A stretch of 64,000 bases of DNA from the NCBI RefSeq assembly GCF_000821085.1, contig NZ_CCXR01000001.1, positions 1,013,001 through 1,077,000 of the forward strand, given 5' to 3'. Below are positions 61,228 to 64,000 of the stretch, piece after piece. Below the pieces are notes generated by a model. That model was not told the origin of the DNA and did no database searches. It saw only the letters and a program-made list of their open reading frames with translations. Made by a program: the position numbers and the translations under genes. The stretch comes from Bacillus sp. B-jedd (GTDB lineage: Bacteria > Bacillota > Bacilli > Bacillales > Cytobacillaceae). Each line of letters starts with the position of its first letter. Position 1 is the first letter of the stretch.

Positions 61228-62495
61228 ATGAAAAGGAAAACGATTACATCGTTGCTTTGCTTATTATTAGTAGCAGCCAGTTTAGTTGGCTGTTCGGGTA
61301 AAACAGAATCGAAAAGTAAAGATGGAGAAAAGGTGACAAAGCTTCGGGTGATGGCGTACAACGCAGAATCAACTAGAGCTACATACTTAAAACTACTCGA
61401 TGGGAACTTCCGAATATTGATATCGAATTTGAATTTGTCGCGCTTGATAATTTCAACAATGTATTGAATTCACAGCTTCAAGCAGGACAAGGCCCGGATA
61501 TCATTGAAGTGGGCGGAGAGGCAAAGCTGCTTGCAAAAGCCAACTATCTCCTTGATCTGACTGACAAAGAATTCACTTCGAAGTATGTTGAACCTGGCCT
61601 CAAGCCATATTCTGTGGACGGCAAAGTTTATGCCACTCCGCTGCAATCCTGGTTCGAAGGGATTTTTTATAACAAAGTTATCTTTAAAGAAAATAACGTT
61701 GAAGTTCCAAAAACTTGGGATGAGTTTATTGCCGTCAGCAAGGAGCTTGCTAAAAACGGCGTTAAGCCGCAAGTGATGGGTGCGCAATCTTGGGAGCCAA
61801 TGATGAAACAGAGCATCGGGCTTGTAAACAATGAATTTTACGCAAATGAGAAAAATAAAGACTTTGATGAACAGTTTAACGAAGGAAAAGCGAAGTTGGC
61901 TGAAGCCTGGCTTCCGACTGTAAAAGAGTGGTCGAAGGTCATCGATGAAGGAATTTTGACAAAAGATATGCTCGGACTCAGCTATGACCAGGCATTGGAC
62001 CAATTTGCCACAGGTAAAGCTGCGATGTGGGAAAGCGGCCCATGGGCAGTACCAACTATCATGGAGAAAAATCCTGATATAGAACTTGGAATGTTCCCAA
62101 TTCCAGGCAAAAAAGAGGGTGACGGCTGGTTGATCGGCGGCCCTGGCTCAGCATTGGCAATTAATGCGAAATCCAAGCACATTGACGAGGCGCTTAAAGT
62201 ATTGGAACTGACCGCAACTGAAGAGGCACAACAAGCATTGGTTAAGGATAACGCGGGAAGCTCCTTCCTGGAAGGTGTCGAAGTGGATCTTGGTGATATC
62301 TATCAGGATAGTGAAGGTGCCTTCAAAGCTGGTCATGTATACGCACCTTGGACTGCGGTTTGGACGTCAGGAAATCCGGTTGTTGAAGCATACGGGAAAT
62401 CCTTGCAAGAAGTCCTGGCAGGTACAAAGACAGTGAAACAGGCGCTGCAGGATGCAGATGACACGAACGAAAACTTAAGAAAGACCCTTAATTGA
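61228..62495 (+). pseudogene. Family 1 sugar-binding lipoprotein gene with a frameshift
   Basis: ATG with AAAGAGGGG upstream gives a lipoprotein signal (LVGC lipobox) and KVTKLRVMAYNAESTRATYL, then KLLDGN at about 61405. The frame then shifts: the next frame reads ELPNIDIEFEFVALDNFNNV followed by NSQLQAGQGPDIIEVGGEAK and continues as a normal extracellular solute-binding protein to 62495 (MWESGPWAVPTI, GGPGSALAINAKS). One missing base in GGGAAC (GGGAAAC expected) restores a 420-codon gene. It would bind the substrate of the downstream permeases. Real inactivation or sequence error cannot be told apart here. Confidence 0.88.
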
Positions 62496-62523
62496 TTCAA
62501 TTCATCCGGTAAGGGTGAAAACT

Positions 62524-62560
62524 AAGTGGGGAATGGAGTAAACTCCATTTTCCACTTTTT
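62524..62560 (+). promoter_or_regulatory. Hairpin between binding-protein and permease genes (attenuator or processing site)
   Basis: AAGTGGGGAATGGAGT pairs with ACTCCATTTTCCACTT over 16 positions (two G-U), followed by T4-5. Such intergenic hairpins commonly raise binding-protein expression over the permeases. Confidence 0.65.
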
Positions 62561-62609
62561 CTCTATATGTTAGGGATATCCAGATGTTAAAAAATGGGGC
62601 GGTTTATTT

Positions 62610-63491
62610 ATGTACAATAAGCAGCGAGAACGGGTCTTTATGTTGATGATTCTTCCAGCGTTCATTGGATTTATTGTCCTCTTTATTGTCCCAACAGCAA
62701 TGAGCTTTTTCTATAGTTTCACGAATTGGTCAGTCTATAACTCTACCCTTAAATTTGTTGGTTTCGACAATTATAAACTTCTTTTTCAGGATGCAAAAAC
62801 AGTAGCGGCCATCAAACATACTTTACAATACGCCATTTCGATTACGGTTTTGCAAAATGTCATCGCCATCCTGCTCGCCGTCTATTTGAACCGAAAAATG
62901 GCCGGAGCGAACTTTGTAAAGTCGTTAGTTTTTCTGCCGGCTGTCTTGAGCATCTTGGTCGTTGGGTTTCTCTTTCAGTATATTATGACCTCGGCCGATT
63001 ACGGGTTGTTAAATAACATCATCCAATTTTTCGGCGGCCAGCCGGTGAATTGGCTCGGGGATTCGAAAATCGCTCTTTATTCTGTTCTTGCAACACAAGT
63101 GTGGCAATGGGCGGGCTGGTCAATGGTCATTTATATTGCCAACTTGAAAAGCATTGATTCCTCCCTTTATGAAGCGGCGGAAATTGACGGCGCGGGCAAG
63201 ATCCGGACATTTTTCTCGGTCACACTCCCATTATTATATCCGGCGGTATCCTTTAATCTTCTCATGAGCCTTATAGGGGGAATGAAGGTCTTCGACGTCA
63301 TTTTTGCGATGACAAAAGGCGGGCCGGGATATGCGACCGAAACGATCATGACAACCATGATCCGGGAAGGCTTCAACAGCGGAAGAAATGCATATGCATC
63401 CGCACTTGCGGTAATCTTTTTTATCGCAGTATTCATCTTATCGCGCATTGTCATTGCTTTCCTGAATAAATGGGAAAGGAAGATCGTCTGA
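62610..63491 (+). CDS. Sugar ABC transporter permease (MalF/UgpA type)
   Basis: ATG with GGGGCGG upstream. The 293-residue protein has six helices and the EAA loop YEAAEIDGAGKIRTFFSVTLPLLYPA, with the ending GGPGYATETIMTTMI typical of MalF-type carbohydrate permeases. It forms a heterodimer with the next gene product and uses a shared ATPase encoded elsewhere (MsmX-like), since no ATPase gene is seen here. Its stop overlaps the next start (TGATG). Confidence 0.93.
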   Translation: MYNKQRERVFMLMILPAFIGFIVLFIVPTAMSFFYSFTNWSVYNSTLKFVGFDNYKLLFQDAKTVAAIKHTLQYAISITVLQNVIAILLAVYLNRKMAGANFVKSLVFLPAVLSILVVGFLFQYIMTSADYGLLNNIIQFFGGQPVNWLGDSKIALYSVLATQVWQWAGWSMVIYIANLKSIDSSLYEAAEIDGAGKIRTFFSVTLPLLYPAVSFNLLMSLIGGMKVFDVIFAMTKGGPGYATETIMTTMIREGFNSGRNAYASALAVIFFIAVFILSRIVIAFLNKWERKIV

Positions 63492-64000
63492 TGAAAAGAA
63501 TTACAATTGGGAAGGTCCTGAACACCCTTGGGCTGATCATCATTAGCGGCATCGTATTCCTGCCAATCTACTATTTAGTTATCACTACCTTTAAGACTCC
63601 AGCAGAAGCAGCTGCCAGCCCTCTTGGATTGCCGGAAAGCCTCACATTCGCAAACTATGCAAAAGCTTTGGAAGCAATGAATTATACGCAGGCACTAAAA
63701 AACAACCTGATTATTACGGTTGTGGCGGTCATTCTGCTTGTTTTCTTCGCCACCATGGCGGCCTATGTGATTGCGCGCAGTAAAAGGAAAATCGTAAAAA
63801 TCATGTATTCGGTCTTTTTGGTAGGTCTGATTATTCCGTTTCAAATTGCCATTGTTCCGTTATACCAGATTATTTCCGGCTTGCATCTTATGAACACGCA
63901 CCTGGGCGTCATCTTGGTAAGTGTATTTTGTATAAATCTCCCTCTATCAATCTTTCTTTTGCGGGGATTTATCAATACTGTCCCGGTTGAATTGGAAGAG
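63491..64000 (+). CDS. Sugar ABC transporter permease (MalG/UgpE type), 3' truncated by window
   Basis: ATG at 63491 overlaps the stop of the preceding permease. The visible 170 codons give MKRITIGKVLNTLGL, a first helix, TTFKTPAEAAASPLGLPES, NYAKALEAMNYTQALKNNLI and VGLIIPFQIAIVPLYQII, all typical of MalG-type permeases, ending just before the expected EAA loop (FINTVPVELEE). It forms the second half of the sugar permease dimer. The gene continues beyond the window. Confidence 0.92.
   Translation, partial: MKRITIGKVLNTLGLIIISGIVFLPIYYLVITTFKTPAEAAASPLGLPESLTFANYAKALEAMNYTQALKNNLIITVVAVILLVFFATMAAYVIARSKRKIVKIMYSVFLVGLIIPFQIAIVPLYQIISGLHLMNTHLGVILVSVFCINLPLSIFLLRGFINTVPVELEE

Overview
The window looks like chromosomal DNA from a low-GC (roughly 40 percent by eye), endospore-forming Bacillus-type Firmicute. 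Evidence: strong AGGAGG-type ribosome binding sites, frequent TTG and GTG starts, ECF sigma factors with TGAAAC/CGTC-type promoters, a Fur box, an RsbR-type stressosome protein, a Bacillus-type spore-coat transglutaminase (Tgl) and a YjcZ-like small protein. I see no rRNA, tRNA, phage block, transposase or CRISPR array. The species cannot be fixed from the sequence alone.

Layout, left to right. 1-5.4 kb: 3' part of a large secreted GH84 N-acetylglucosaminidase, then small genes and a DinB-like protein. 5.7-9.8 kb: a Fur-controlled efeO-efeB-efeU iron uptake operon. 10-12.5 kb: PdxH-like oxidase, S51 peptidase and small membrane proteins. 12.5-17.6 kb: two separate ECF sigma/anti-sigma pairs on the minus strand, one with an anti-sigma protein carrying a catalytically dead signal-peptidase-like domain; between them a P-loop kinase, a NUDIX gene broken by a stop codon and a GNAT. 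17.8-25.8 kb: lipoprotein, NAT-like cysteine enzyme, PadR/HAAS regulatory pair, an acetolactate-synthase-type TPP enzyme, DUF2935 and PH-domain proteins. 26-29 kb: a polar amino-acid ABC importer. 28.9-36.6 kb: repeat-rich accessory stretch with two unrelated tandem arrays of nearly the same design (9 x 51 bp and about 10.7 x 52 bp, alternating subtypes), a 40-bp x 4 array across a gene 3' end, one of three copies of a dispersed GC-rich repeat, plus an RsbR homologue, a catalase, a secreted EEP phosphatase/nuclease and a DUF218 protein. 37-46.6 kb: VanW-like lipoprotein, many small membrane or orphan proteins, an SDR remnant, a divergent NCS2 purine permease/LysR pair, and spore genes. 46.9-55.7 kb: nucleoside deoxyribosyltransferase, RNA methyltransferase, GNAT, an XRE/membrane-protein operon, a secreted Ig-repeat protein, a frameshifted SRPBCC gene and rpiA. 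55.8-64 kb: a carbohydrate module: YesM/YesN-type two-component system, GH31 glycosidase, sugar-binding lipoprotein (frameshifted here) and two ABC permeases, the last cut by the window edge.

How parts work together: the efe genes form one iron-import machine; the 26.7-28.9 kb genes form one amino-acid importer; the 55.9-64 kb genes probably sense, import and hydrolyse an alpha-linked oligosaccharide. At least four genes are degraded (NUDIX, SRPBCC, SDR fragment, sugar-binding protein). The most unusual material is the repeat cluster at 28.9-36.6 kb and the ECF sigma system with the pseudo-signal-peptidase anti-sigma protein. All functional calls rest on motif recognition without database searches.
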